Positions 1 through 6,131 of a DNA stretch of 10,393 nucleotides are shown here, in pieces. This DNA is from Bacteroidota bacterium (GTDB taxonomy: Bacteria; Bacteroidota; Bacteroidia; Bacteroidales; UBA1556), in contig QNXT01000231.1 of the NCBI GenBank assembly GCA_003973505.1, positions 1-10,393 of the forward strand, given 5' to 3'. Below the pieces are notes generated by a model. It ran no database searches, was not told the DNA's origin, and worked only from the letters and a program-made list of their open reading frames with translations. A program made the position numbers and the translations under genes. The number at the start of each line of letters is the position of its first letter. Within the stretch, counting starts at the first letter, position 1.

Positions 1-34
1 AAGTATATGGGCTAATTATCGAAATTTATATAAA

Positions 35-132
35 AAAGTCAATAGCAAACCATGTTCGCACTAAATACCACTCGAAATAGCCCGCTATTCCTTCGTGATA
101 TTTAGCAGCAAATCTGGTCTGCTATTGACTTT
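35..132. repeat. 98-base imperfect palindrome (long hairpin element)
   Basis: The outer arms, 35-47 (AAAGTCAATAGCA) and 120-132 (TGCTATTGACTTT), are exact reverse complements over 13 bases. Pairing continues inward with bulges: 49-52 with 115-118, CTAAATA (61-67) with TATTTAG (99-105), and AATAG (76-80) with CTATT (85-89) around a very short loop. Almost the whole 98 bases can fold into one hairpin. On the minus strand the hairpin is followed by a T tract (complement of 32-37), as in a terminator, but the stem is much longer than a usual one. It could be an intergenic repeat element, a small non-autonomous mobile element or a terminator for a gene to the left of the window. The fold is seen in the sequence; its function is not known. 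Confidence 0.7.
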
Positions 133-188
133 CTGTGAGTGAAATCTTACGTCGAACTCAGGTTATTAACTAGATAAAATATTATTTT

Positions 189-1406
189 ATGAAATACTTC
201 CTGATAACTTTAGTGTTTGTTATTGTTAGCAATACCACACTTATAGCTCAACATTCGCAATTTCAATTTAATAATGATTCGTGGAAAACGGTTCGTAAGC
301 AAGCCAAAAAAACGAAGAAGATGATATTTGTTCAAGCAATGTCTCCCAATTGTGATGCTTGTAAGGAACTTGAGTCGAGAGTGTTTGATGATAAAGAATT
401 GGCGCAGTTATATAATAATTCTTTTATCCTTTTTAAAATTGATTCATCAACTTCAAAAGTAAAGAAGTTGGTTGAAATATTGTCAATTAATGCTTATCCT
501 TCGAGTTATATTGTGGATGCAAACGGAAATGTTATTCATAAAATTGTGGGTTTAGTTACTAAGGCTGATTTGATGGATATGGCCAAACGAGTGTTGGCAA
601 ATAAGGGTACATTGGCACATTATCAAAAGACCTATGCGAAAGGAAAATTTACAAAGGATGAATTATTTGATTATGCTCTTGTGTTAGAAAAAGCCTCCGA
701 AAACTATAAACCGATCGCTGACGAATACTTTAGTAGAATACCTGTAGATTTACTTGGTGAACCTCAAAATGTGGATGCAATAGTTATGTTTACTGACGAT
801 ATACATTCTCGAGAGTTTGCTTTTATTGCGAGAGGTGCTGGAGAGTTACGTGGATTTATTTCTACGACTGGCGATGTTCAAATGAAAGTGGAAGATGTGA
901 TTAGTAATGCAGTGATGGGCTTTATGCAAAATACAAGAATTGAAGAGAAAATGAATGATACTTTGAATCGAATTTTCAGAGAGATTGAGATTCAGAATCA
1001 ACACCTTGTTAAAGAGCGTGTAATGCTTGATTATTATGATGTCATACTGAAAGATTATCCGCATTATTTCCATGCATTGGTAGGCTATGTAGGTTCGCAC
1101 CTTGATATATTATCTAATTCACAATTAGCAGCTTATTGTCGTCGTGTTAGTGAGGACTGTAAAGAGATGGAAGTTATTGATATGTCGTTGAATTGGATGA
1201 GTATCGTGCTTGAAAGAGATCCTCATAATAAAGAGTATTATGAGATTAGTATTGATTTATTAATAAAAGCAGAACGAAACGAGGAAGCTCGCGAAATGGG
1301 AGTTCGAATGGTGGAAATGTGTAAAGATGTTATCTCTGACCCTGAACAGCTGCTTGAAGATTTGAATAAAAAAATATATAGTGCAGAAGCGAATCCAAGT
1401 CGTTAA
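189..1406 (+). CDS. Secreted thioredoxin-fold protein with long helical C-terminal region
   Basis: The 405-residue protein starts with a hydrophobic signal peptide (about residues 1-20, ending LIAQ), so it should act in the periplasm or be lipid-free and exported. Residues about 28-140 form a thioredoxin-like domain of the Thioredoxin_7/DUF255-like kind. It has a CDAC redox motif (C55, C58) after SPN, and a cis-proline site at P104 in NAYPSSYIVD, followed by the DANG turn typical of these folds. Residues about 145-400 look alpha-helical and may be TPR-like, with a DPHNKEYYE stretch near 345; no second known domain is recognised. The likely role is thiol-disulfide exchange with periplasmic or envelope proteins. 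The ATG at 189 is chosen because it gives a complete signal peptide. No clear promoter is seen in 133-188. Its stop overlaps the stop of the convergent histidine kinase gene. Redox fold: fairly sure; substrate: unknown. Confidence 0.85.
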   Translation: MKYFLITLVFVIVSNTTLIAQHSQFQFNNDSWKTVRKQAKKTKKMIFVQAMSPNCDACKELESRVFDDKELAQLYNNSFILFKIDSSTSKVKKLVEILSINAYPSSYIVDANGNVIHKIVGLVTKADLMDMAKRVLANKGTLAHYQKTYAKGKFTKDELFDYALVLEKASENYKPIADEYFSRIPVDLLGEPQNVDAIVMFTDDIHSREFAFIARGAGELRGFISTTGDVQMKVEDVISNAVMGFMQNTRIEEKMNDTLNRIFREIEIQNQHLVKERVMLDYYDVILKDYPHYFHALVGYVGSHLDILSNSQLAAYCRRVSEDCKEMEVIDMSLNWMSIVLERDPHNKEYYEISIDLLIKAERNEEAREMGVRMVEMCKDVISDPEQLLEDLNKKIYSAEANPSR

Positions 1407-1416
1407 CGACTGGATT
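1392..1416. terminator. Palindrome over two overlapping convergent stop codons
   Basis: AGTCGTTAACGACT (1398-1411) is a perfect 14-base palindrome. Allowing one bulged A it extends to AATCCA...TGGATT, a stem of about 12 pairs over 1392-1416. It contains TAA of the rightward gene (1404-1406) and TAA of the leftward gene (1403-1405 as TTA). Downstream T runs are weak on both strands (TTTT at 1415-1418 on plus, none on minus), so bidirectional termination is plausible but not shown. Confidence 0.4.
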
Positions 1417-2461
1417 TTAGGGTAAAGGAGAAGGTTGTTCCAACATTAGGAGTGCTTCTTACATTAACAGTTTGGTTGTGGGCCTCAATGATATGCTTAA
1501 CGATAGATAATCCCAGGCCTGTTCCTCCAGAATCTCTGGAACGACCTTTGTCCACACGATAAAAGCGTTCGAATAGTCGAGGTATATTTTCCTCTTCAAT
1601 GCCTATTCCGTTGTCACTTACTTCAATAAGGGTGTTGTCGTCCATATCATAAAAACTAATTTTTATGCGTGGATGATTTGGTTTTCCAATATACTTTATT
1701 GCGTTGTCTATCAGGTTTGAAAATACTTGCCGTATTCGGTCTTTATCTGCTTCAACATATATTGGAGGCTGATTTTCCCCTTTAGCCATAAATAATCGAA
1801 TCCCTTTATTTGTAGTTGCTACTTCGTAACTATCTATGATTTCATTAGTAAATTCAACAATGTCAAAACGTTGATAATTTAGGCTAAGTGATCCCGATTC
1901 AAGGGCAGATATGGTTTCCAAATCATCAATCAGCTCAATCATGCGTTGAATACTTTTTTCAGTTCGCTCTAAGTATTTTTTATTGATGTTCGGGTCGTCA
2001 ATTCCTCCGTCGAGTAATGTCATTATATAACCTTGGATATTAAAAACAGGCGTTTTTAATTCGTGGGAAACGTTTCCAATATATTCACGGCGGTACTTCG
2101 CAGATTCTTTCAATAGATTGATTTCGTCGCTTTTGAGTTTCGCCCATTCTTCAACTTCCTTATTTACATTGTCAAGCGAGTGACTTTGAGATTCAAAATG
2201 TTGAGCCAAGTCTTCTTTGCCAAGTTTCAATCTGTGAATGGTTTTATAGATAAGTTTTACCTTGCTATATATAAAGGTTTGTAGGGTATGGTAGATAATG
2301 AAGTAAACAAAAGCAAATAAAATAATGAATCCTAAAGCAATTAATTCATTTCCTCCTTGATCTTTAAGTAGATAATATATGCTGAGAATAAATAGGGTAA
2401 TACCTACTATGGCAAGACTTGTGAGTAAAGATATTATTCTAGGGTCATTTTTTTGCTTCAT
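1403..2461 (-). CDS. Sensor histidine kinase, PhoR-like, with minimal extracellular part
   Basis: A 352-residue membrane kinase of the EnvZ/PhoR class. Two membrane segments (about residues 8-32 and 40-65) are separated by only a few polar residues (KDQGGNE), so there is practically no periplasmic sensor domain. A charged, coiled-coil-like linker (about 75-125) follows. The HisKA domain carries the phospho-acceptor H133 in SHELKTP. The ATPase domain has the N box (N249, N253), DNGIG (283-287), the F box LFERFYRVD (297-305) and GGTGLGLS (312-319), so all catalytic motifs are present. The gene starts 3 bases after the response regulator stop and surely forms a two-component pair with it. Signal: unknown; it could be sensed in the membrane or through a partner protein. 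The stop overlaps that of the convergent thioredoxin-like gene. Confidence 0.95.
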   Translation of the reverse strand: MKQKNDPRIISLLTSLAIVGITLFILSIYYLLKDQGGNELIALGFIILFAFVYFIIYHTLQTFIYSKVKLIYKTIHRLKLGKEDLAQHFESQSHSLDNVNKEVEEWAKLKSDEINLLKESAKYRREYIGNVSHELKTPVFNIQGYIMTLLDGGIDDPNINKKYLERTEKSIQRMIELIDDLETISALESGSLSLNYQRFDIVEFTNEIIDSYEVATTNKGIRLFMAKGENQPPIYVEADKDRIRQVFSNLIDNAIKYIGKPNHPRIKISFYDMDDNTLIEVSDNGIGIEEENIPRLFERFYRVDKGRSRDSGGTGLGLSIVKHIIEAHNQTVNVRSTPNVGTTFSFTLKSSR

Positions 2462-2464
2462 TTT

Positions 2465-3157
2465 TTAGCCTATGTATTTATATCCTACGCCTTTGATTGT
2501 GTTGATATTATCAATCTGCAATTTATCTCTTAATTTTCGAATGTGAACATCAATAGTGCGGTCGCCAACCACGACATCATCGCCCCATATTTTCGATAAT
2601 ATCTCTTCTCGTGTAAATACCTTGCCGGGTTTTGTGCAAAGCAGCTTTAATAACTCAAAGGCCTTTTTTGGAAGAATGATTTCTTCATTATTTCGTATGA
2701 CTAAATAACGTTCGAGGTCGATACTTAAATCTTTAAGTACAATTAAATTGTCATTCTGTTCTTTTACTTTTCCGTACTTCGTTCTTCGTAGTAAAGCTTT
2801 TACTTTGCTCAAGAAAATCTTAGGTTTTACGGGTTTTGTGATGTAGTCGTCGGCTCCGGCATTGAGGCCGGCTATTTGCGAATAGTCCTCAGAACGTGCT
2901 GTGAGAAACACTTTTATAGATGGTTCCAATTCGGGTATTTCGTTCATCTGTGTGCAGGTCTCTATTCCGTCCATTTCGGGCATCATTACATCGAGAACAA
3001 TTAAATGAGGAAGTTCTTTTTTTGCAATTTTAAGTGCTTGCACACCGTCTTCTGCTGTGAAAACTTCGTAACCTTCTTTGCGAAGGTTGTAACCTAAGAA
3101 TTCCAAAATGTCTGGTTCGTCATCAACCAGGAGTATTTTATATCTGCTGTTTTCCAT
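2465..3157 (-). CDS. OmpR/PhoB-family response regulator
   Basis: A 230-residue two-domain DNA-binding regulator. The receiver domain (about 6-125) has the acidic pair D12/D13, phospho-acceptor D56 in VLDVMMPEMDG, switch residue T86 and K108 in the ITKP motif, so it should be phosphorylated normally. The winged-helix output domain (about 136-230) shows the family ending, with GDRTIDVHIRKLRDKL (198-213) as recognition helix region and KGVGYKYIG at the C terminus. It is the cognate partner of the kinase 3 bases downstream. A 96-base gap separates it from the nucleotidyltransferase gene upstream; that gap holds tandem 11-base repeats like the sites this family binds, which suggests self-regulation. 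The receptor and regulon are unknown. It resembles PhoB in architecture, but phosphate control cannot be read from the sequence alone. Confidence 0.96.
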   Translation of the reverse strand: MENSRYKILLVDDEPDILEFLGYNLRKEGYEVFTAEDGVQALKIAKKELPHLIVLDVMMPEMDGIETCTQMNEIPELEPSIKVFLTARSEDYSQIAGLNAGADDYITKPVKPKIFLSKVKALLRRTKYGKVKEQNDNLIVLKDLSIDLERYLVIRNNEEIILPKKAFELLKLLCTKPGKVFTREEILSKIWGDDVVVGDRTIDVHIRKLRDKLQIDNINTIKGVGYKYIG

Positions 3158-3183
3158 TATATCCTATGCTGTTTTACTCGGCA

Positions 3184-3191
3184 TAAAAGTA
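3184..3191 (-). promoter_or_regulatory. Possible -7 box for the response regulator/kinase pair
   Basis: The minus strand reads TACTTTTA, seven of eight matches to the Bacteroidota -7 consensus TAnnTTTG, placed about 27 bases before the regulator ATG. No TTTG -33 box is found at the usual 19-21 base spacing, so this is weak; an activator bound to the repeats just upstream could compensate. Confidence 0.25.
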
Positions 3192-3224
3192 TAAAAAGAA
3201 TGCTAATAAAAGGCTGTTTACAAT

Positions 3225-3246
3225 AAGTTAACGCAAAATTAACGTT
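3225..3246 (-). promoter_or_regulatory. Tandem 11-base direct repeats, candidate regulator-binding site
   Basis: On the plus strand AAGTTAACGCA (3225-3235) is followed at once by AAATTAACGTT (3236-3246), with 8 of 11 positions identical and both containing TTAACG exactly 11 bases apart. OmpR/PhoB-family dimers are known to bind two half-sites about one helical turn apart in direct repeat. The site lies about 34-55 bases upstream of the candidate -7 box of the regulator gene, a normal place for an activator. The repeat is seen; binding by this regulator is inferred. Confidence 0.4.
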
Positions 3247-3253
3247 GAGGAGC

Positions 3254-3748
3254 TTATTTGCTGTTCTGTATCTTCTTTTCGATGGATGATGTGGAAAAAC
3301 CAGGAAGAAAATCGATGGTTTCCACATAGCCGCCATTTCCAACTACCGTTTCATAGCCCACTATGTCTTCAGGCTTATAGTCGCTGCCTTTTACTAATAT
3401 GGAAGGAATTACTTGATTGATAAGATTTATTGGGGTTTCTTCGTCGAATAAAATGACAGCATCAACAAATTGCATGGCTGCTAAAATCATCATCCGTGAG
3501 TATTCATCCTGAATAGGACGGTTTGAGCCTTTTATTCTATTTACAGAACGATCCGTATTTACACCGATTATTAATTTGCTCCCTTTATCAGCTGCCTTTG
3601 CAAGATAGTCCACATGCCCTTGATGAATAATGTCGAAACAGCCATTTGTAAACACTATGGTTTCATTGTCTTTTTTCCATTGTGCAATTAAACTATCAAG
3701 CTGGTCGGCTTCAATAATTTTATTTTTTATCTTCTGGTAATGCGACAT
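3254..3748 (-). CDS. rfaE2: RfaE2-type D-glycero-beta-D-manno-heptose 1-phosphate adenylyltransferase
   Basis: A 164-residue HIGH-superfamily nucleotidyltransferase matching domain II of HldE/RfaE, which joins ATP to heptose 1-phosphate to make ADP-heptose for LPS core or other glycans. Visible motifs: TNGCFDIIHQGH (34-45, with HxGH H42/H45), GVNTDRSV (62-69), KGSNRPI (73-79), LVKGSDY (118-124) and the C-terminal GFSTSSI (150-156). These last motifs fit heptose enzymes better than glycerol-3-phosphate or ethanolamine cytidylyltransferases. The sugar-kinase half of bifunctional HldE is absent, so a separate kinase must exist elsewhere if the pathway works. Its ATG overlaps the end of the UPF0104 gene by 29 bases, indicating co-transcription and likely coupled translation. 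Family: confident; exact sugar: inferred. Confidence 0.88.
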   Translation of the reverse strand: MSHYQKIKNKIIEADQLDSLIAQWKKDNETIVFTNGCFDIIHQGHVDYLAKAADKGSKLIIGVNTDRSVNRIKGSNRPIQDEYSRMMILAAMQFVDAVILFDEETPINLINQVIPSILVKGSDYKPEDIVGYETVVGNGGYVETIDFLPGFSTSSIEKKIQNSK

Positions 3749-4757
3749 TTTTCTTTTTTGAATGAGAACTTACAATTAATAATGAAATAGCACCCACGAT
3801 AATAATCATAATCGTTTGTGCCGACCATGTAATCCAACCAATGGCAATACCTGATCCCGATTCTTTTGTAATTCCGTATAAGAATAAAGTTTCGGCTACT
3901 AAAACGGGGTATAAACCAATGCCTCCAGGTGTTACCATAATACCAATAGAACCAATTACCAAAACGCTTAGCCCAACAACCAATCCCAGACTAGCCGTAT
4001 CAGGAAGGCTTAAAAGGCAGAGGTAAATCATTAGGTAATATAAAACCCAAATGCCTATTGAGTAGATGATAAAAAGAATAGGTTGTTTTATTTTGGAGAT
4101 ACTCTTTAGCCCTTCCCAAACGCCGGAAAAAAGCTTAATTAGCTTTACTCCGAAGGCGCTAGCAAAGATTCTTTTTCGAAAAATAAAGAAAACGAATGCA
4201 AATAGTCCAAATAGTGCTAAAGCAGTATTACCAAATAAATGTTCTGTTGGAATAAAATCAAACTTCTCGTGAATTTTAGGGTAAATTTGCGTTTGTACGT
4301 AATGATCAAGGTATTTGTATTGCGTTGTGATGGTGATAAAAAACAGACTGAAGAATATCAGCATATCGATAGAACGTTCAATAATAACAGTTCCAAACGA
4401 TTTATCCACGGGTATTTTAGCTTCTTTATAAAGTACACTACAGCGTGCAACTTCTCCTGATCGAGGAATTCCAAGATTGGTAAAATAACCAACCATTACG
4501 GCCAAAAAAGTACTCCAGGTAGAAGGGGAGTAACCCATGGGCTCCAATAGCATTTTCCATCGTATTGCTCGAATGAGGTGACTCATTATCCCAACTAAAA
4601 TTGAGAGGATAACCCACCAATAATTGGCAATTTTGAAACTCGTGAAGATGGAAACTTCTTGCTCCGGAGTAATATTCCTGACAGAAAGCCATATTACCAA
4701 TAGTCCTAGACCTAAAGCGATGGATATTTTCGTAAAACTAAGAAGTTGTTTCTTCAA
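3720..4757 (-). CDS. UPF0104 / LPG-synthase-TM-type integral membrane protein
   Basis: A 345-residue protein with about seven to eight membrane segments (approximately 10-26, 46-63, 82-98, 126-144, 178-193, 226-250, 257-277, 305-329). It shows the hallmarks of the family related to the flippase half of MprF and to AglD: GIPRSGEVAR (96-105) after the third segment and TPGGIGLYP (276-284) between late segments. The soluble aminoacyl-transfer domain of MprF is absent, so aminoacyl-phosphatidylglycerol synthesis is not expected; lipid or lipid-linked substrate movement is possible but unproven. The start is TTG at 4757, 5 bases after the panD stop; no ATG lies near enough to keep the first segment and basic N terminus. 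The C terminus is lysine-rich. It overlaps the downstream rfaE2 start by 29 bases. Confidence 0.88.
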   Translation of the reverse strand: MKKQLLSFTKISIALGLGLLVIWLSVRNITPEQEVSIFTSFKIANYWWVILSILVGIMSHLIRAIRWKMLLEPMGYSPSTWSTFLAVMVGYFTNLGIPRSGEVARCSVLYKEAKIPVDKSFGTVIIERSIDMLIFFSLFFITITTQYKYLDHYVQTQIYPKIHEKFDFIPTEHLFGNTALALFGLFAFVFFIFRKRIFASAFGVKLIKLFSGVWEGLKSISKIKQPILFIIYSIGIWVLYYLMIYLCLLSLPDTASLGLVVGLSVLVIGSIGIMVTPGGIGLYPVLVAETLFLYGITKESGSGIAIGWITWSAQTIMIIIVGAISLLIVSSHSKKKNVALPEDKK

Positions 4758-4762
4758 AACAG

Positions 4763-5107
4763 TTAGAGTTTGTTATTTTCTTTTGGGAAAACAATGGCTG
4801 GAACAAAGCTTTTGGCCTCTTCAAAATCCATACTTGCGTAAGATACAATGATTAAGGCATCTCCTTTTTGCACCATTCGTGCAGCAGCACCATTTACGCC
4901 AATATCCCCATTGCCGCGCTTTCCCTTGATAACATAAGTGTTAAAACGCTGACCATTATTAACATTGTAGATATCTACGCGCTCGTTTTCAATAAGGTTA
5001 GCTGCATCCATCAAATCTTCATCAATGGTGATGCTTCCTATATAATTCAAATCGGCTTCTGTTACAGTAGCACGATGAATTTTCGATTTCATTATTTCGA
5101 TATGCAT
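4763..5107 (-). CDS. panD: Aspartate 1-decarboxylase (pyruvoyl-dependent)
   Basis: A 114-residue cytoplasmic enzyme that turns L-aspartate into beta-alanine, the partner of pantoate in pantothenate synthesis. The proenzyme cuts itself between G24 and S25 (in NYIGSIT), and S25 becomes the pyruvoyl group. Other expected residues are in place: K9, R54, T57, Y58 ([12 protein letters not shown], 51-62) and NGAAAR (about 72-77). Length and numbering agree with the family, which supports the ATG at 5107 rather than the internal Met6. It lies 69 bases downstream of panC on the same strand and 5 bases before the UPF0104 gene. A TATTTTTA (7/8 match to the -7 box, minus strand of 5115-5122) sits just before the start, but no -33 box accompanies it. 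Confidence 0.96.
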   Translation of the reverse strand: MHIEIMKSKIHRATVTEADLNYIGSITIDEDLMDAANLIENERVDIYNVNNGQRFNTYVIKGKRGNGDIGVNGAAARMVQKGDALIIVSYASMDFEEAKSFVPAIVFPKENNKL

Positions 5108-5176
5108 AAGGCTGTAAAAATACTAAAAATTCTATTTGCTAATATGATAATGTTTTTTCTAAAAAGAATATATAAA

Positions 5177-6019
5177 TTAGTATAACTCAATGTTATCGAT
5201 TAGTCGAACCCCTCCAAGATGAACTACGATAAATGCCATTGGTTTATCGGTGTCTTCCCAATTTTCAATTGTATGTAAATTGTTACCATCAGCTATTTCA
5301 ATATACTCCAACCTAAAATGGTCGTGGCCAATATATTTTTCTTCAATCCATTTTTTTAGAAGAGCAGGGCTTAAGTATTCGGCTAAATCTTTCGCTTTTT
5401 TTAAGTTGGCATATATCTGAGGAGCGATGCGTTTATCACCAAAACTCAGTCTCTGATTTCTTGAGCTCATGGCCAATCCGGATTCTTCTCTAACAATATT
5501 GCAACCAATAATTTCGGGGCTGAGGTTGTATTGCTTTACCAATGATTTTACAATGAGTAATTGTTGGTAGTCTTTTTTACCAAAATACGCTCTTGTAGGT
5601 TTTATGATTTCGAAAAGTCGTCTCACAACAATCGCTACTCCTCTGAAATGACCAGGACGGTGCGCTCCTTCCATAATTGTTTCCAAATCACCAAAATCAT
5701 ATTCCGTTTGATCAATTTCGGGATACATTTCCTCTGCAGTTGGATTAAATAGATAGTCGCAGTTTTGCTCCTCAAGAAGCGCGATGTCTTTTTCAATCTG
5801 AATGGGATACTTTTCTAAATCCTCAGGATTGTCGAACTGAATTGGGTTTACAAAGATGCTGCAAATTGTAATATCATTTTCAGCCTTCGATTGCTTGATT
5901 AATTGTAGATGCCCTTGGTGTAAAGCACCCATTGTAGCAACAAAACCGATGCTTTTTCCTTGTTTTCGCAATTCGTTCATCGCTACTGTTGTATCAACTA
6001 TAGTTTTAAGTATCTTCAT
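5177..6019 (-). CDS. panC: Pantothenate synthetase (pantoate--beta-alanine ligase)
   Basis: A 280-residue cytoplasmic enzyme that condenses pantoate and beta-alanine with ATP through a pantoyl-adenylate. Motifs in order: ATMGALHQGH (28-37, HxGH H34/H37), FVNPIQF (56-62), EGAHRPGHFRGV (117-128), FGKKDYQQ (146-153) and SGLAMSSRNQRLS (180-192, the KMSKS-like loop). All catalytic regions are intact. The ATG at 6019 is chosen: an in-frame TTG two codons upstream (6025) would also work, but MKILKT matches usual PanC N termini and leaves a short leader after the candidate -7 box at 6033-6040. It heads the leftward gene set and is divergent from the GT5-like gene. With panD it supplies the pantothenate pathway; panB is not in the window. 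Confidence 0.97.
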   Translation of the reverse strand: MKILKTIVDTTVAMNELRKQGKSIGFVATMGALHQGHLQLIKQSKAENDITICSIFVNPIQFDNPEDLEKYPIQIEKDIALLEEQNCDYLFNPTAEEMYPEIDQTEYDFGDLETIMEGAHRPGHFRGVAIVVRRLFEIIKPTRAYFGKKDYQQLLIVKSLVKQYNLSPEIIGCNIVREESGLAMSSRNQRLSFGDKRIAPQIYANLKKAKDLAEYLSPALLKKWIEEKYIGHDHFRLEYIEIADGNNLHTIENWEDTDKPMAFIVVHLGGVRLIDNIELY

Positions 6020-6032
6020 ATTCAATATTTTA

Positions 6033-6040
6033 CAAAATTA
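6033..6040 (-). promoter_or_regulatory. panC: -7 box for panC
   Basis: The minus strand reads TAATTTTG, an exact match to TAnnTTTG, 13 bases before the panC ATG. I do not find a TTTG -33 box at 19-21 bases upstream. If used, the mRNA leader would be only a few bases long. Confidence 0.4.
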
Positions 6041-6068
6041 TCACCATTATTTGGCTTATGGATTTCAT

Positions 6069-6099
6069 TTTGCAAAAATGACAATTTTTACTACCTTTG
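6069..6099 (+). promoter_or_regulatory. Bacteroidota-type promoter of the GT5-DUF4270-glmS set
   Basis: TTTG (6069-6072) and TACCTTTG (6092-6099) are separated by 19 bases, exactly the -33/-7 layout of the primary sigma factor of Bacteroidota. The start of transcription would fall at about 6104-6107, giving a leader of about 25 bases before the ATG at 6132. The -33 box sits inside the palindrome TTTTGCAAAA (6068-6077), which might also be a protein-binding site. Confidence 0.65.
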
Positions 6100-6131
6100 C
6101 CAACTCATTTGAAATTAATTTGATTTTTATT

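Noticed and set aside
1..34. End of a gene to the left of the window
   Set aside because: Too short and AT-rich to assign a frame or family.
35..170. Integron attC site
   Set aside because: The palindrome has a suitable length, but the required RYYYAAC and GTTRRRY core pair is not found at its ends.
846..1100. 84-residue leftward open frame in the thioredoxin-like gene
   Set aside because: Histidine- and isoleucine-rich shadow typical of antisense AT-rich coding DNA.
3157..3342. 61-residue leftward open frame between rfaE2 and the response regulator
   Set aside because: It overlaps the rfaE2 coding end in another frame, has no recognisable domain and runs through the repeat/promoter region.
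3841..4851. Several rightward open frames and one leftward one inside the UPF0104 gene
   Set aside because: They are antisense or out-of-frame shadows; their translations show no domain and the UPF0104 frame has clear family motifs.
4868..5185. 105-residue rightward open frame over panD
   Set aside because: Antisense shadow of panD; no domain, and panD is certain.
6020..6025. TTG start for panC two codons upstream of the ATG
   Set aside because: The ATG at 6019 fits PanC N termini better; the TTG would leave almost no leader after the -7 box.
5856..6131. In-frame N-terminal extension of the GT5-like protein by 92 residues
   Set aside because: The extension runs antisense through panC and across the promoter; the family start VLYVAQEITPY begins just after the ATG at 6132.
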